Positions 24,875 through 32,830 are shown, counted from the first letter of the stretch. The stretch: 64,000 nucleotides of DNA from Streptomyces caelestis (GCF_001279005.1 NZ_LGCN01000239.1:1-64000); one strand, 5' to 3'. Notes: generated by a model from the sequence alone, not told the origin. Translations and numbers: made by a program.

Positions 24875-24921
24875 GAAGCAGGAAGCAGGAAGCAGGAAGC
24901 AGGAAGCGGGAAGCGGGAAGC
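24873..24921 (+). repeat. Seven 7-bp tandem repeats across the stop codon of the sugar-binding gene
   Basis: Five copies of AGGAAGC (24873-24907) are followed by two of GGGAAGC (24908-24921). The first copy supplies the last two bases of the TAG stop (24872-24874). Confidence 0.85.
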
Positions 24922-24953
24922 GGCCGGTCCCCCGGAGGAACCGGGGGCCGGCC
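24922..24953. terminator. Bidirectional terminator between convergent genes
   Basis: GGCCGG-T-CCCCCGG (24922-24935) pairs with CCGGGGG-CCGGCC (24941-24953), a 13-bp stem with one bulged T and a 5-nt loop. It sits between the sugar-binding gene (+) and the pectate lyase gene (-). Confidence 0.8.
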
Positions 24954-24967
24954 GCCGCCCGGCTCCC

Positions 24968-26545
24968 CTACGGGGTCACCGTGTTGCCGCCGAAGCCGAC
25001 GACCAGGCGGCCGTCCGAGGCGAACGACCAGTTCAGCGCGCCGGAGTAGCCGGCGCACCGGGAGCCGTTGGAGCCGGACCAGAACTGGTTCGAGCCGTCG
25101 ACGCTGCCGATGGTCCTGTCGTTGGACCCGCTGCCGCTGCGGCACGAGGTGTTGTCGCGGAACACCGAACTGCCGCCGTCGAAGTTGAAGTTGCGCTCGG
25201 CGTTGTCGATGCTGACGTTGCCGGAGACGGTCATCGAGCCCGGGTTGCTGTTGTACGTGAACCCGTGCTTGCCGTTGTCGTAGGCGATGCTGCGCCGGAT
25301 GACGTGGTCGACCTCGATGCCCTCGCCGCCGAGCTTGTAGCCGTTGCGGTCGCCGTTGCCGGCCTGGCCGCCGTTGCTGAGGGTGCCGTTCTCGTAGGCG
25401 AGGGAGTCCTCGATGGTGACCGCGCCGATCGGGCCCGTGTCGTCCTTGGTGTAGAGGTCCCAGCCGTCGTCGATGTTGTTGTGGGCGACGGCGTAGCGGA
25501 AGACGTTGCCGGGACCGGAGGTGAGCTTGGCGGCGAAGCCGTCGGCGTCCTCGCCGTCGGAGTCGGCGTTGTCGTGCGACTCCGCGCTCAGGACGAGGTT
25601 GTTGGAGGGCCACTGGTCGCGGGGCGTGTCGGAGGCCATCCGCGAGAGCTGGAGCCCGGTGTCGCGGTTGTAGCGGGTCACCGTGCGCTCGAAGACGTTG
25701 TTGCTGCCGCCGACGAAGATGCCGTTGTCCCCGGCGCGTTCGACGACGATTCCCTTGACGTGCCAGTACGACCCGTTCACGGCGAGCCCGCGGTTCGATG
25801 AACTCTCGCTCTGCGCGGAGAAGTTCAGTACGGGCGTCTCGCCCGGGTAGGCGGCGAGCTCCGTACGGTCGCCCGGGGTGCCGTTGTTGCCCGCGGGGAT
25901 GGTGACCGTCTGGGAGTGGTGGTACGTGCCACCGCGCAGGTAGATCGTGCCGCCGGGGGTGATGCGGTCGATCGCGGAGACGAGTGTCGTCGGGTCGGAC
26001 AGGGTGCCGGACGCGCCGGCGCTGCCGCCCGGCGCCACGTAGAGCGCGGAGGCGGGCGGCGGGGTGGTCGTGCCGCCGCTCGTCTCCACCTCGAGGTAGT
26101 CGACGTTGGGCAGTCCGGCGGACGACGTCGGGCTGAGCCGCACGGTGTTGCCGCCCGACCGCACCGGCACGGTGAACGTCTTCGTCGTCCAGCCCGTCCA
26201 GGCGCCGGTGGCCTCGAAGGAGGCGGACGCGACCGTGCTGCCGTTCACCACGATGTTCGCGGCCCGTGCGCCGCCGCTGCCGTTGGCGAAGCGCACCCGG
26301 AGCGTCGCCGTCTCGGCGGCGGGGGCGTTCACGGTGAACTGGACGTAGCCGCCGGTGCCGTTGGTGCCGTTGCAGAAGCCGCTGCCGGAGTATCCGGACC
26401 ACTCGGTCTCGACGGCGCCGGTGCAGACCGCCGAGGACCCCTCGGCCTCGTAGCGGACGGTCGCGGCCTGCGCGGGGGCGCCGGACAGCGTGACGAGCGC
26501 GCCGGCCAGCAGGCCGGCACAGGCGAGGGCGGGTCTCACATGCAT
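24968..26545 (-). CDS. Secreted PL9-type pectate lyase with N-terminal carbohydrate-binding module
   Basis: A 525-residue secreted protein from ATG 26545 (TGGAGA upstream). A Sec signal peptide (ALACAGLLAGALVTLSG, cut after AQA) is followed by a beta-sandwich module near residues 28-155 (VRYEAEGSSAVCTGAVETEW, VDYLEVE at its end) resembling CBM35/CBM6. A Thr-Pro linker leads to a right-handed beta-helix with PL9 hallmarks: ALYVAPGGSAGASGTLSDP, EDADGFAAKL and NNIDDGWDLYTK, the Asp-rich calcium and catalytic region of PL9 enzymes. It should cleave pectate by beta-elimination outside the cell. A LacI-type operator lies on its promoter. Confidence 0.88.
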   Translation of the reverse strand: MHVRPALACAGLLAGALVTLSGAPAQAATVRYEAEGSSAVCTGAVETEWSGYSGSGFCNGTNGTGGYVQFTVNAPAAETATLRVRFANGSGGARAANIVVNGSTVASASFEATGAWTGWTTKTFTVPVRSGGNTVRLSPTSSAGLPNVDYLEVETSGGTTTPPPASALYVAPGGSAGASGTLSDPTTLVSAIDRITPGGTIYLRGGTYHHSQTVTIPAGNNGTPGDRTELAAYPGETPVLNFSAQSESSSNRGLAVNGSYWHVKGIVVERAGDNGIFVGGSNNVFERTVTRYNRDTGLQLSRMASDTPRDQWPSNNLVLSAESHDNADSDGEDADGFAAKLTSGPGNVFRYAVAHNNIDDGWDLYTKDDTGPIGAVTIEDSLAYENGTLSNGGQAGNGDRNGYKLGGEGIEVDHVIRRSIAYDNGKHGFTYNSNPGSMTVSGNVSIDNAERNFNFDGGSSVFRDNTSCRSGSGSNDRTIGSVDGSNQFWSGSNGSRCAGYSGALNWSFASDGRLVVGFGGNTVTP

Positions 26546-26610
26546 CGTTCGTCTCCAGGTTCGGTCGGGTGGGGGGCGAGCTCATCGGTGAGTTCGAGTC
26601 CGTGAACGGA

Positions 26611-26655
26611 GAAAGCGCTTTCCGGGACGGTAGAGGCCTGCCGTGGGCACGTCAA
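26611..26655 (-). promoter_or_regulatory. Pectate lyase promoter with LacI-type operator
   Basis: On the minus strand, TTGACG (complement of 26650-26655) and TACCGT (complement of 26627-26632) are spaced by 17 bp. Immediately downstream, at the expected transcription start, is the perfect 12-bp palindrome GAAAGCGCTTTC (26611-26622). This is the CG-centred form bound by LacI-family repressors, suggesting induction by pectin breakdown products. Confidence 0.7.
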
Positions 26656-26830
26656 TAGTTTCGGCGATGAATCAGATTCACATCCATGAATGGTCGTTCG
26701 TCACGTCACACCCCACCCGGCCGGTGCCGCCCCGACGCACTGTGACGCAGCGCACACCGGGTGGAGCGATGACTCCTTCCCCTGCCGTCGGTCGTACACC
26801 CGACACCATCGACGCAAGGAAGGCCCGGCC

Positions 26831-27499
26831 ATGACCCACACGCTCGGCGCATCCCGCTCTCTCGCCCCCGCTCCGCCCACGTCGCGTCCGGCGGCACGGT
26901 GGACCGCGGCCGGCGGCGTGCTGGCGGGCCCGCTGTTCCTCGCGGCCGGCCTCGCCCAGGGCGCGGCACGGGAGGGCTTCGACTTCACCCGGCACGCGAT
27001 CAGCCAGCTCGCCCTCGGCGGGGCGGGCTGGATCCAGACGGTGAACTTCCTGCTCGCCGGGGCCCTCCTCGTCGCCGGGGCGGCCGGTCTGCGCCGGGTG
27101 CTGGACGGCGGCGCGGGCGCGGCCTGGGGCCCCCTCCTCGTCGGGGTGTGCGGCGTCTCGTTCTGGGCCGCCGCGGCCTTCCCCGCGGACGCCGGCGCGG
27201 GCTTCCCCGCCGGCTCCCCCGACACGGCCACGCTGAGCGGGCACGGAGCCGCCCACATGGCCGCCGGGATGGCCGGCTACCTCGCCCTGTGCGCCGCGTT
27301 CGTCGTCCTGGCCCGCCCGCTCGCCGACCGCGGTCACCGCGGCTGGGCCGTCGCCTCCCGCCTCGCGCCCGTCGCCGTGCTCGCCGGGTTCGCCGGCTCC
27401 GCCGCCTCCGTCCTGGCGTTCACCGCGGGCGCGGGCCTCGGCCTGCTCTGGCTGACCGCCCTGACGGTCCGGCTGGCCACCACCCCGGCGAACCACTGA
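26831..27499 (+). CDS. DUF998-family membrane protein
   Basis: A 222-residue protein from ATG 26831 with AAGGAAGG upstream. Six hydrophobic segments span most of the chain, with the conserved opening EGFDFTRHAISQLALGGAGW found in DUF998 proteins. Other segments include VNFLLAGALLVAGAAGL, VGVCGVSFWAAAAFP and MAAGMAGYLALCAAFVVLA. The function of the family is not established. It is followed after 72 bp by a DUF4287 gene. Confidence 0.85.
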   Translation: MTHTLGASRSLAPAPPTSRPAARWTAAGGVLAGPLFLAAGLAQGAAREGFDFTRHAISQLALGGAGWIQTVNFLLAGALLVAGAAGLRRVLDGGAGAAWGPLLVGVCGVSFWAAAAFPADAGAGFPAGSPDTATLSGHGAAHMAAGMAGYLALCAAFVVLARPLADRGHRGWAVASRLAPVAVLAGFAGSAASVLAFTAGAGLGLLWLTALTVRLATTPANH

Positions 27500-27571
27500 C
27501 CGGCCGCCGCGCCCCGGCCCCCTCAAGACCTGACCCCTACGACCTGACCGATCACGAGACGGGAGCACCTC

Positions 27572-27784
27572 ATGACCGACGCGGTGAAGGGCCCTGCCGG
27601 CTACTTCCCCTCCATCGAGAAGAAGTACGGCCGGCCCGTCGCCGAGTGGAAGGAGCTCATCCGCTCCTCTCCGCTCACCCGGCACATGGAGCTCGTCGGC
27701 TGGCTCAAGGCCGAGCACGGACTGGGCCACGGCCACGCCAACGCCCTGGTCGCCCACACGCTGGCCGAGGACCGCGGCAGGTGA
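27572..27784 (+). CDS. DUF4287 small protein
   Basis: A 70-residue protein from ATG 27572 (GGGAGC upstream). It matches the DUF4287 pattern, beginning VKGPAGYFPSIEKKYGRPV, then W-x-x-L-I-R-S-S and HMELVGWLKAEHGLGHGHAN, ALVAH. These proteins are small, cytoplasmic and of unknown function; some are fused to DUF5655. It probably forms a transcription unit with the DUF998 gene. Confidence 0.85.
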   Translation: MTDAVKGPAGYFPSIEKKYGRPVAEWKELIRSSPLTRHMELVGWLKAEHGLGHGHANALVAHTLAEDRGR

Positions 27785-27807
27785 CCGGGCGCGGGCGGCG
27801 GGTCGGG

Positions 27808-28020
27808 CGTCCTCGTCCACGTGGTCCGGCAGACCGAAGAGCGGGAAGAGCCGCGCGGTGTCACGGAAGGCCGTGATGCCCGTGACGCGGTCGCCGGAGA
27901 ACTCGACGACCTGGAGGGCCCAGGGCTCGTAGCCGGCCCGGTCCGCACGGGGGCGGTACTGGCCGAACGCGGGGGAGCCGTTGGCCACCGTCGGGACCAG
28001 GCGGGGCCCCTCGAGCCGCT
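27808..28020 (-). pseudogene. Fragment of an ECF sigma factor C-terminal (SnoaL-like) domain
   Basis: The minus strand reads RLEGPRLVPTVANGSPAFGQ, then a segment ending ALQVVEFSGDRVTGITAFRD and FPLFGLPDHVDED. This is the typical C-terminal SnoaL-like extension of SigJ-type and related ECF sigma factors. No sigma2/sigma4 regions lie upstream, and there is no stop after the domain, so only the tail survives. A 144-bp element with inverted ends begins about 95 bp away and may mark the breakpoint. Confidence 0.6.
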
Positions 28021-28115
28021 CCGTCGCCGTTTCCGGCCCGGCGCCCCCATGCGGCACCCCTCCCCTGGAAAGCCACGCCCCGGGACCACGTCCCCGGGCT
28101 GCCGCCACCCTAAAG

Positions 28116-28259
28116 GGGTCCTTTCACCATGCCCGTCCGGGGCGCGCGGCCCGGCGCCGCACCTCGCCGCGTCGCCGAAACGCCCACGCGGCTCCTCCTC
28201 CCGCCCGGCTTCGCTCGAGCGGGGGACCCCCGTCGAGGACGCTCCTGGTGAAAGGACCC
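28116..28259. repeat. 144-bp element with perfect 14-bp terminal inverted repeats
   Basis: GGGTCCTTTCACCA (28116-28129) is repeated in inverse orientation at 28246-28259. The interior has no gene but contains a hairpin (CTCGAGCGGGGG with CCCCCGTCGAG, about 28214-28237). The shape is that of a small non-autonomous transposable element. No clear target-site duplication is visible. The right end abuts the stop codon of the acyltransferase gene, so part may act as its terminator. Confidence 0.5.
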
Positions 28260-29483
28260 TCAAACCGCGGGCTGCCGGGCCGCGGCTCCCGGTGCGGGCC
28301 GCCGCGCCCGGCGCAGGAACGGCGCCTCGATGACGTAGTACGACAGCAGGGCCATCAGGAGGGTCAGCACGGCCGTGGCCGGCAGGAGTCCGTCCTTCAT
28401 GCCGAGGGAGGCCAGCAGCCGTACGACGGGGTAGTGCCACAGGTAGACGCCGTAGCTCAGGTTGCGGCCCACCCAGGTCAGCGGCGTGAGCGAGAGCAGC
28501 CGGGAGAGCCCGCCCCCGGGGCGCAGTTCGAGCGCCGTGACCAGGACGGCGGAGAGCACCGCCACGCACAGGAACCCGACGGTGTACCAGGCGACCGTCC
28601 ACGGGCCGGCGTCGGCGGTCACCGGCATCCGCCAGGCCGCCAGCGCCAGCAGGCCCAGCGCCGGCCAGGCCAGCCGGCCCGCCCAGGCCCGCAGCACGGC
28701 CAGCCGGGGATCGTCGGCGCGCAGCCGCGCCAGGACCACGGCGACGAGGGCGCCGGCCAGCAGCTGGTCGGCGCGGGTGTCGGTGCCGTTGTAGATGCGG
28801 TGGGCCGCGTCCGGCTGCCACAGGAGGCAGCGCCACAGCACGGGCAGCGCGCACAGGGCCGCCGTGCAGAGCAGCACCGTGCGCGCCCGGGCGTGGCGCA
28901 GCAGCACCAGCAGCGCGAGCGGCCAGAGCAGGTAGAACTGCTCCTCCACCCCCAGCGACCAGGTGTGCGCGAGCGGTCCCGTCAGGTCGCCGTACGGCCC
29001 GGGCTCCGCGGCCCGGACGACGTTGACGAGGAACAGCGCCGACAGGCCCGCCGCCGGCAGGGAGTCGTCGAAGCCCCACAGCGGGGTGGTCACCGACAGG
29101 ATCGCGCAGACCGCGCACACGGCCAGCAGCGCGGGGACCAGCCGCAGCCAGCGCCGCCGGTAGAAGGGGAGCAGGGCGACGCCGCCGGTGCGGGCGTACT
29201 CGGCGAGCAGCAGCCGGGTGATGACGAAGCCGCTGATGGTGAAGAAGACGTCCACGGCGACCGAGCCGCCCGGCAGCACGTCCGGCGCCACGTGGTAGAC
29301 GAGCACCAGGGCGACCGCCACCGTCCGCAGCCCGTCCAGGCCGCCCACCCGGCCGCTGCGCGCCACCGCGGACGGGAAGCCCCGCCCTTTCGGCGGGGCG
29401 GGTCTGCCGGAGCCGCGGGGCTCCGCCCTTCCCGTGTCGAGTCCGGAATCCTCCGCTGTCGCCGAGCCCGCTTCCTGAGCCAT
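28260..29483 (-). CDS. Acyltransferase-3 (OafA/YrhL-type) membrane protein
   Basis: A 407-residue integral membrane protein from ATG 29483. It opens with a hydrophilic tail, then GLDGLRTVAVALVLVYHVAP, in which the His of the acyltransferase-3 family active site is visible, and FFTISGFVITRLLL. The motifs RRRWLRLVPALL and HTWSLGVEEQFYLLWPLALL are also characteristic. About ten membrane helices follow, ending in the SYYVIEAPFLRR signature. These enzymes acylate sugars, peptidoglycan or antibiotics; the substrate cannot be told from sequence. No sugar biosynthesis genes are adjacent. Confidence 0.9.
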   Translation of the reverse strand: MAQEAGSATAEDSGLDTGRAEPRGSGRPAPPKGRGFPSAVARSGRVGGLDGLRTVAVALVLVYHVAPDVLPGGSVAVDVFFTISGFVITRLLLAEYARTGGVALLPFYRRRWLRLVPALLAVCAVCAILSVTTPLWGFDDSLPAAGLSALFLVNVVRAAEPGPYGDLTGPLAHTWSLGVEEQFYLLWPLALLVLLRHARARTVLLCTAALCALPVLWRCLLWQPDAAHRIYNGTDTRADQLLAGALVAVVLARLRADDPRLAVLRAWAGRLAWPALGLLALAAWRMPVTADAGPWTVAWYTVGFLCVAVLSAVLVTALELRPGGGLSRLLSLTPLTWVGRNLSYGVYLWHYPVVRLLASLGMKDGLLPATAVLTLLMALLSYYVIEAPFLRRARRPAPGAAARQPAV

Positions 29484-29610
29484 GAACGAGATCGCTTCCC
29501 GTCTGCCGACTACTGGGGTGACCCGGTGCGTCTGTCCCGAAACCACGCGCGCATGCCTGCCTGCGGCCGTCCGGACGGCCCGGTCACCCGGCGGGGGCTA
29601 CGATCCGGGC

Positions 29611-30555
29611 ATGGCGCTGAGCGTGCGGGACGTGGATCGCTTCGAGGCCCTCCGGCCGCGGCTGGAGGCCATCGGCTACCGCCTCCTCGGCTCCGCGAGC
29701 GAGGCCGAGGACGCGGTGCAGGAGACCTTCCTGCGCTGGCAGGCCGCCGACACGGGCCGCATCGAGGTCCCCGAGGCCTGGCTGACGAAGGTGCTCACCC
29801 ACCTGTGCCTCAACCAGCTCACCTCGGCCCGCGCCCGGCGCGAGACCTACGTGGGCGAGTGGCTCCCCGAGCCACTGCTCGCCGGCGACCGGATGCTCGG
29901 CCCCGCCGACACCGCCGAACAGCGCGAGTCGGTCTCGTACGCCGTCCTCACCCTGCTGGAGCGCCTCACCCCCAACGAGCGGGCGGTGTACGTGCTGCGG
30001 GAGGCGTTCGACTACCCGCACCGGGAGATCGCCGCGATCCTCGACCTCACCGAGGCCGCCAGCCAGCAGATCTTCCACCGGGCCAAGAAGCACGTCACGG
30101 AGGGCAAGGCGCGCACCGAGATCGACGGGGCCGCCGCCCGGCGGGTCGTCGACGAGTTCCTCGCCGCCGCCGCCAGCGGCCGGACCGAGCCGCTGGTGCG
30201 GCTGCTCACCGAGGACGCCGTCGCGGTCGGCGACGGCGGCGGGAAGGTCCCGGCCCGCGCCAAGGCGTTCGAGGGCGCGCTCGCGGTCGCGACGTTCCTG
30301 CGGGGCCTGTTCAAGCCGGGCAAGGCCAAGCGCGCCCTCGTGGGCGGCTCGCCCGGCATCCACGTCGCGACCGCCAACGGCGACCCCGCCCTCGTGGCGG
30401 TCCTCGACGGCCGGGTCGTCGGCATCATGTGCCTCGCGGTCACCGCCGAGGGCATCACCGCGATCCGCAGCCAGGCGAACCCCGACAAGCTGGAGCGCGC
30501 GACCCGGCTCTGGGCCTCCACCGACCACGGCGACCCCCTGTTCACCGCCTTCTGA
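29611..30555 (+). CDS. ECF sigma factor with SnoaL-like C-terminal domain (ECF41-like)
   Basis: A 314-residue protein from ATG 29611. Region 2 is seen in RPRLEAIGYRLLGSASEAED and AVQETFLRWQA; region 4 in LERLTPNERAVYVLREAFDY and YPHREIAAILDLTEAASQQI. The last 130 residues form a SnoaL-like domain (VVDEFLAAAASGRTEPLVRL, LLTEDAVAVGDGG). ECF41-type factors lack a classic anti-sigma factor, use this extension for self-regulation, and lie next to oxidoreductase, epimerase or carboxymuconolactone decarboxylase genes. An oxidoreductase gene follows here. I could not find the reported ECF41 TGTCACA/CGTC promoter with confidence. Confidence 0.85.
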   Translation: MALSVRDVDRFEALRPRLEAIGYRLLGSASEAEDAVQETFLRWQAADTGRIEVPEAWLTKVLTHLCLNQLTSARARRETYVGEWLPEPLLAGDRMLGPADTAEQRESVSYAVLTLLERLTPNERAVYVLREAFDYPHREIAAILDLTEAASQQIFHRAKKHVTEGKARTEIDGAAARRVVDEFLAAAASGRTEPLVRLLTEDAVAVGDGGGKVPARAKAFEGALAVATFLRGLFKPGKAKRALVGGSPGIHVATANGDPALVAVLDGRVVGIMCLAVTAEGITAIRSQANPDKLERATRLWASTDHGDPLFTAF

Positions 30556-30561
30556 CCGTCA

Positions 30562-30577
30562 TGTGACCCACATCACA
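30562..30577. promoter_or_regulatory. TGTGA-N6-TCACA dyad before the oxidoreductase gene
   Basis: TGTGACCCACATCACA is a perfect 5-bp-arm inverted repeat located 77 bp upstream of the oxidoreductase ATG. The geometry fits Crp/Fnr-type sites and also the Rex redox-repressor operator (TGTGAACNNNTTCACA), though the inner bases deviate from Rex. Confidence 0.5.
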
Positions 30578-30654
30578 CTTCGCTCCTGTCAGGAAACGGC
30601 GGGCCGCCCGGTTCAAGGGGCGACCCGCGAAGAGCCGACGACAGGAGCAGGGAA

Positions 30655-31854
30655 ATGCAGCACCGCATCATCGTCCTCGGAGCCGGATACGCCGGAGCCG
30701 TCGCGGCCGGCCGTCTGGCCAGGCGGCTGCGCCGGGAGGACGTCGCCATCACCCTCGTCGACGCCGAGCCCGACTTCGTCGAGCGCGTCCGGATGCACCA
30801 GCTCGCGGTGGGCCGGGAGCTCAGGCCCCGGCCCTTCGGCGAGATGTTCGCGGGCACCGGCGTGGAACCGCGGCGGGCGACGGTGACGGCCGTGGACGCC
30901 GACCGCGGGACGGTCACCGTCACCGACGGCACCGGGGGAACCGGGCGGCTGACATACGACACCCTCGTGTACGCCCTCGGCAGCGGCTGGAACACCCAGG
31001 GCGTGCCCGGTACCGCCGAACACGCCCACGAGATCGCCGGCCGTCCCGGAGCCCTCCGGCTGCGCGAGCGCCTGGCCGGCCTGGAGGCGGGGCGGTCCGT
31101 GGTCGTGGTCGGCGGCGGACTCACCGGTCTGGAGGCCGCGTCCGAGATCGCCGAGTCCCGCCCGGACCTCGACGTCTCCCTCGCCGCCCGCGGCGACCTC
31201 GGCGACTGGCTCTCCGCCAAGGGCCGCCGGCACCTGCGCGAGGTCTTCGGCAGGCTCGGCGTCACCGTGCACGAGCGGGCGTCCGTCACCGCCGTCGGGG
31301 CCGACCGCGTCACCCTCGCCGACGGCCGTTCCCTCCCGGCCGCGGTCACCCTGTGGACCACCGGCTTCGCCGTCCACCCGATCGCGGGGGCCACCACCCT
31401 GAAGACCGGCGACGACGGCCGGATCGTGGTCGACGGCACCATGCGCTCGGTCTCGCACCCGGACGTGTACGCCGTCGGCGACGCGGCGCTGGTGGCGGGC
31501 CCCGGCGGCAAGCCGCTGCGGATGTCGTGCGCCTCGGGCGTCCCCACCGCCTGGCAGGCCGCCGACGCCATCGCGGCCCGCCTGACCGGCGGCAAGCTCC
31601 CCAGGACGCCGCTGCGCTACGTCAACCAGTGCATCTCGCTGGGCCGCAAGGAGGGCCTGATCCAGTACGTCACCGCCGACGACCGCGCCGTCGACGCGGC
31701 CCTGACCGGACGCCTCGCCGCCCTCTACAAGGAACTGGTCTGCAAGGGCGCGGCCTGGGGCGTGACCCACCCGACCCTCGGCGTCCCGACCCGCCGACGC
31801 GGCGTGGTCCGCGAGCCGGCCGCGCAGGACCCGGCGGTCGGGGCCGCGGCCTGA
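30655..31854 (+). CDS. FAD-dependent NAD(P)H oxidoreductase (NDH-2-like)
   Basis: A 399-residue protein from ATG 30655 with GGAGCAGGGAA upstream. The FAD-binding GxGxxG is in HRIIVLGAGYAGAVAAGRLA, the NAD(P)H-binding motif in SVVVVGGGLTGLEAASEIAE, and the second FAD motif in VYAVGDAAL. The order and length match the pyridine nucleotide-disulphide oxidoreductase family, close to type II NADH dehydrogenases. There is no obvious C-terminal membrane helix. It is the probable partner and target of the ECF41-like sigma factor. A dyad that could be a Rex or Crp site precedes it. Confidence 0.87.
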   Translation: MQHRIIVLGAGYAGAVAAGRLARRLRREDVAITLVDAEPDFVERVRMHQLAVGRELRPRPFGEMFAGTGVEPRRATVTAVDADRGTVTVTDGTGGTGRLTYDTLVYALGSGWNTQGVPGTAEHAHEIAGRPGALRLRERLAGLEAGRSVVVVGGGLTGLEAASEIAESRPDLDVSLAARGDLGDWLSAKGRRHLREVFGRLGVTVHERASVTAVGADRVTLADGRSLPAAVTLWTTGFAVHPIAGATTLKTGDDGRIVVDGTMRSVSHPDVYAVGDAALVAGPGGKPLRMSCASGVPTAWQAADAIAARLTGGKLPRTPLRYVNQCISLGRKEGLIQYVTADDRAVDAALTGRLAALYKELVCKGAAWGVTHPTLGVPTRRRGVVREPAAQDPAVGAAA

Positions 31855-31931
31855 CGCGCAGCCGGCCGCGCGCGACGGGCGGCGGCCGGGGACGACGTCC
31901 GTCGTGCGCCGGCCGGTCCGGGCCCGCGGGG

Positions 31932-32282
31932 TCAGCCCGAACCGGCGTCGGCGCCGCGGGCCGCCCGGTCCGCGGCGCGGCGGTACTCGGCGTTGATGCG
32001 CTGGGCCTCTTCGAGCTGGTCCTCGAGGATGACGATGCGGCAGGCCGCCTCGATCGGGGTCCCCCGGTCGACGAGCTCGCGGGCGCGGGCGGCTATCCGC
32101 AGCTGGTAGCGGGAGTACCGGCGGTGTCCGCCCTCCGAGCGCAGCGGAGTGATCAGGCGGGCCTCGCCGATGGCCCGGAGGAAGCCGGGGGTGGTGCCGA
32201 GCATCTCGGCGGCCCGGCCCATGGTGTAGGCGGGGTAGTCGTCGTCGTCCAGACGATTGCTGAGTGGAGTGTCTGCTGGCAT
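31932..32282 (-). CDS. MerR-like small regulator, paralogue of the gene at 21147-21527
   Basis: A 116-residue protein from ATG 32282, with GAGG 5 nt upstream. The HTH is YPAYTMGRAAEMLGTTPGFL, followed by EARLITPLRSEGGHRRYSRY, and the C-terminus is a helical LEDQLEEAQRINAEYRRAA segment. It shares most residues with the first copy. The gene has a long leader containing two perfect palindromes. It is the last gene of a minus-strand series that begins with the second cold-shock gene. Confidence 0.85.
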   Translation of the reverse strand: MPADTPLSNRLDDDDYPAYTMGRAAEMLGTTPGFLRAIGEARLITPLRSEGGHRRYSRYQLRIAARARELVDRGTPIEAACRIVILEDQLEEAQRINAEYRRAADRAARGADAGSG

Positions 32283-32289
32283 GTCACCT

Positions 32290-32339
32290 CGTTGTACAAC
32301 GCGTCGAGGGGCCCTGGTGCCGTACGGCACCAGGGCCCC
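32290..32339 (-). promoter_or_regulatory. Two perfect palindromes in the leader of the MerR-like gene
   Basis: CGTTGTACAACG (32290-32301) is a perfect 12-bp palindrome just upstream of the ribosome site. Next to it, 32308-32339 is a perfect 32-bp palindrome centred on CGTACG whose left arm starts GGGGCCCTGGTGCC. The first could be an operator for a MerR-like dimer; the second would form a terminator-like hairpin in the leader RNA or end transcripts from upstream. Confidence 0.6.
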
Positions 32340-32763
32340 GAAGGAAATTCAACACCATCGGTCGGCCCTCATGCTGTGCCGACCTTCTTTTTCCGCTACC
32401 CGGCCCGGTGGGGGCGGGGGTGCGGGGATCGCGGTTGCGTGACCAAAGACCACCATCCGTTCCGGGGTCCTGCGGTACCCGGACCGGAAGTCTCCCGGTG
32501 CCGGGCGATCCTGATGGCGTCTGCTCCTCCGTTCTTTCCTCTGAACCGACCACTTGATGAACGGGTACTGCGGTACTACTACCCGCCAGTTCGTGTCTGC
32601 CGGGTCTCGCTCGACCGTGTCAACGAGAAGAAGACTAACCACACCGTGCCGCAATGTCTACTCTGACAAAGACAGATTTCGATGTGCGGGCACCGCAGAC
32701 ACCCTGTGGTCCGTGGCGGCGGGGAGCGCTCGCCGGGGACGGCGGGGCGGCGGCGCGGACACG
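32340..32763. other. AT-richer gap upstream of the MerR-like gene, no clear gene
   Basis: About 420 bp with lower GC than the surroundings and no ORF with proper codon bias. On the minus strand a TTGACA hexamer occurs near 32617-32622 without a convincing -10. It may be the long leader or promoter region of the MerR-like gene. Confidence 0.35.
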
Positions 32764-32801
32764 ACGAGGGCCCTGCCGACGCGCGTCGGCAGGGCCCTCG
32801 T
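32764..32801. terminator. Perfect 38-bp palindrome, terminator after the CBS-like gene
   Basis: ACGAGGGCCCTGCCGACGC (32764-32782) is immediately followed by its exact reverse complement (32783-32801). It lies 30 bp downstream of the minus-strand gene ending at 32831 and gives a hairpin of very high stability. Confidence 0.8.
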
Positions 32802-32830
32802 GTCTCTTGGCGGCGGTCTTCCGCCGGTCC

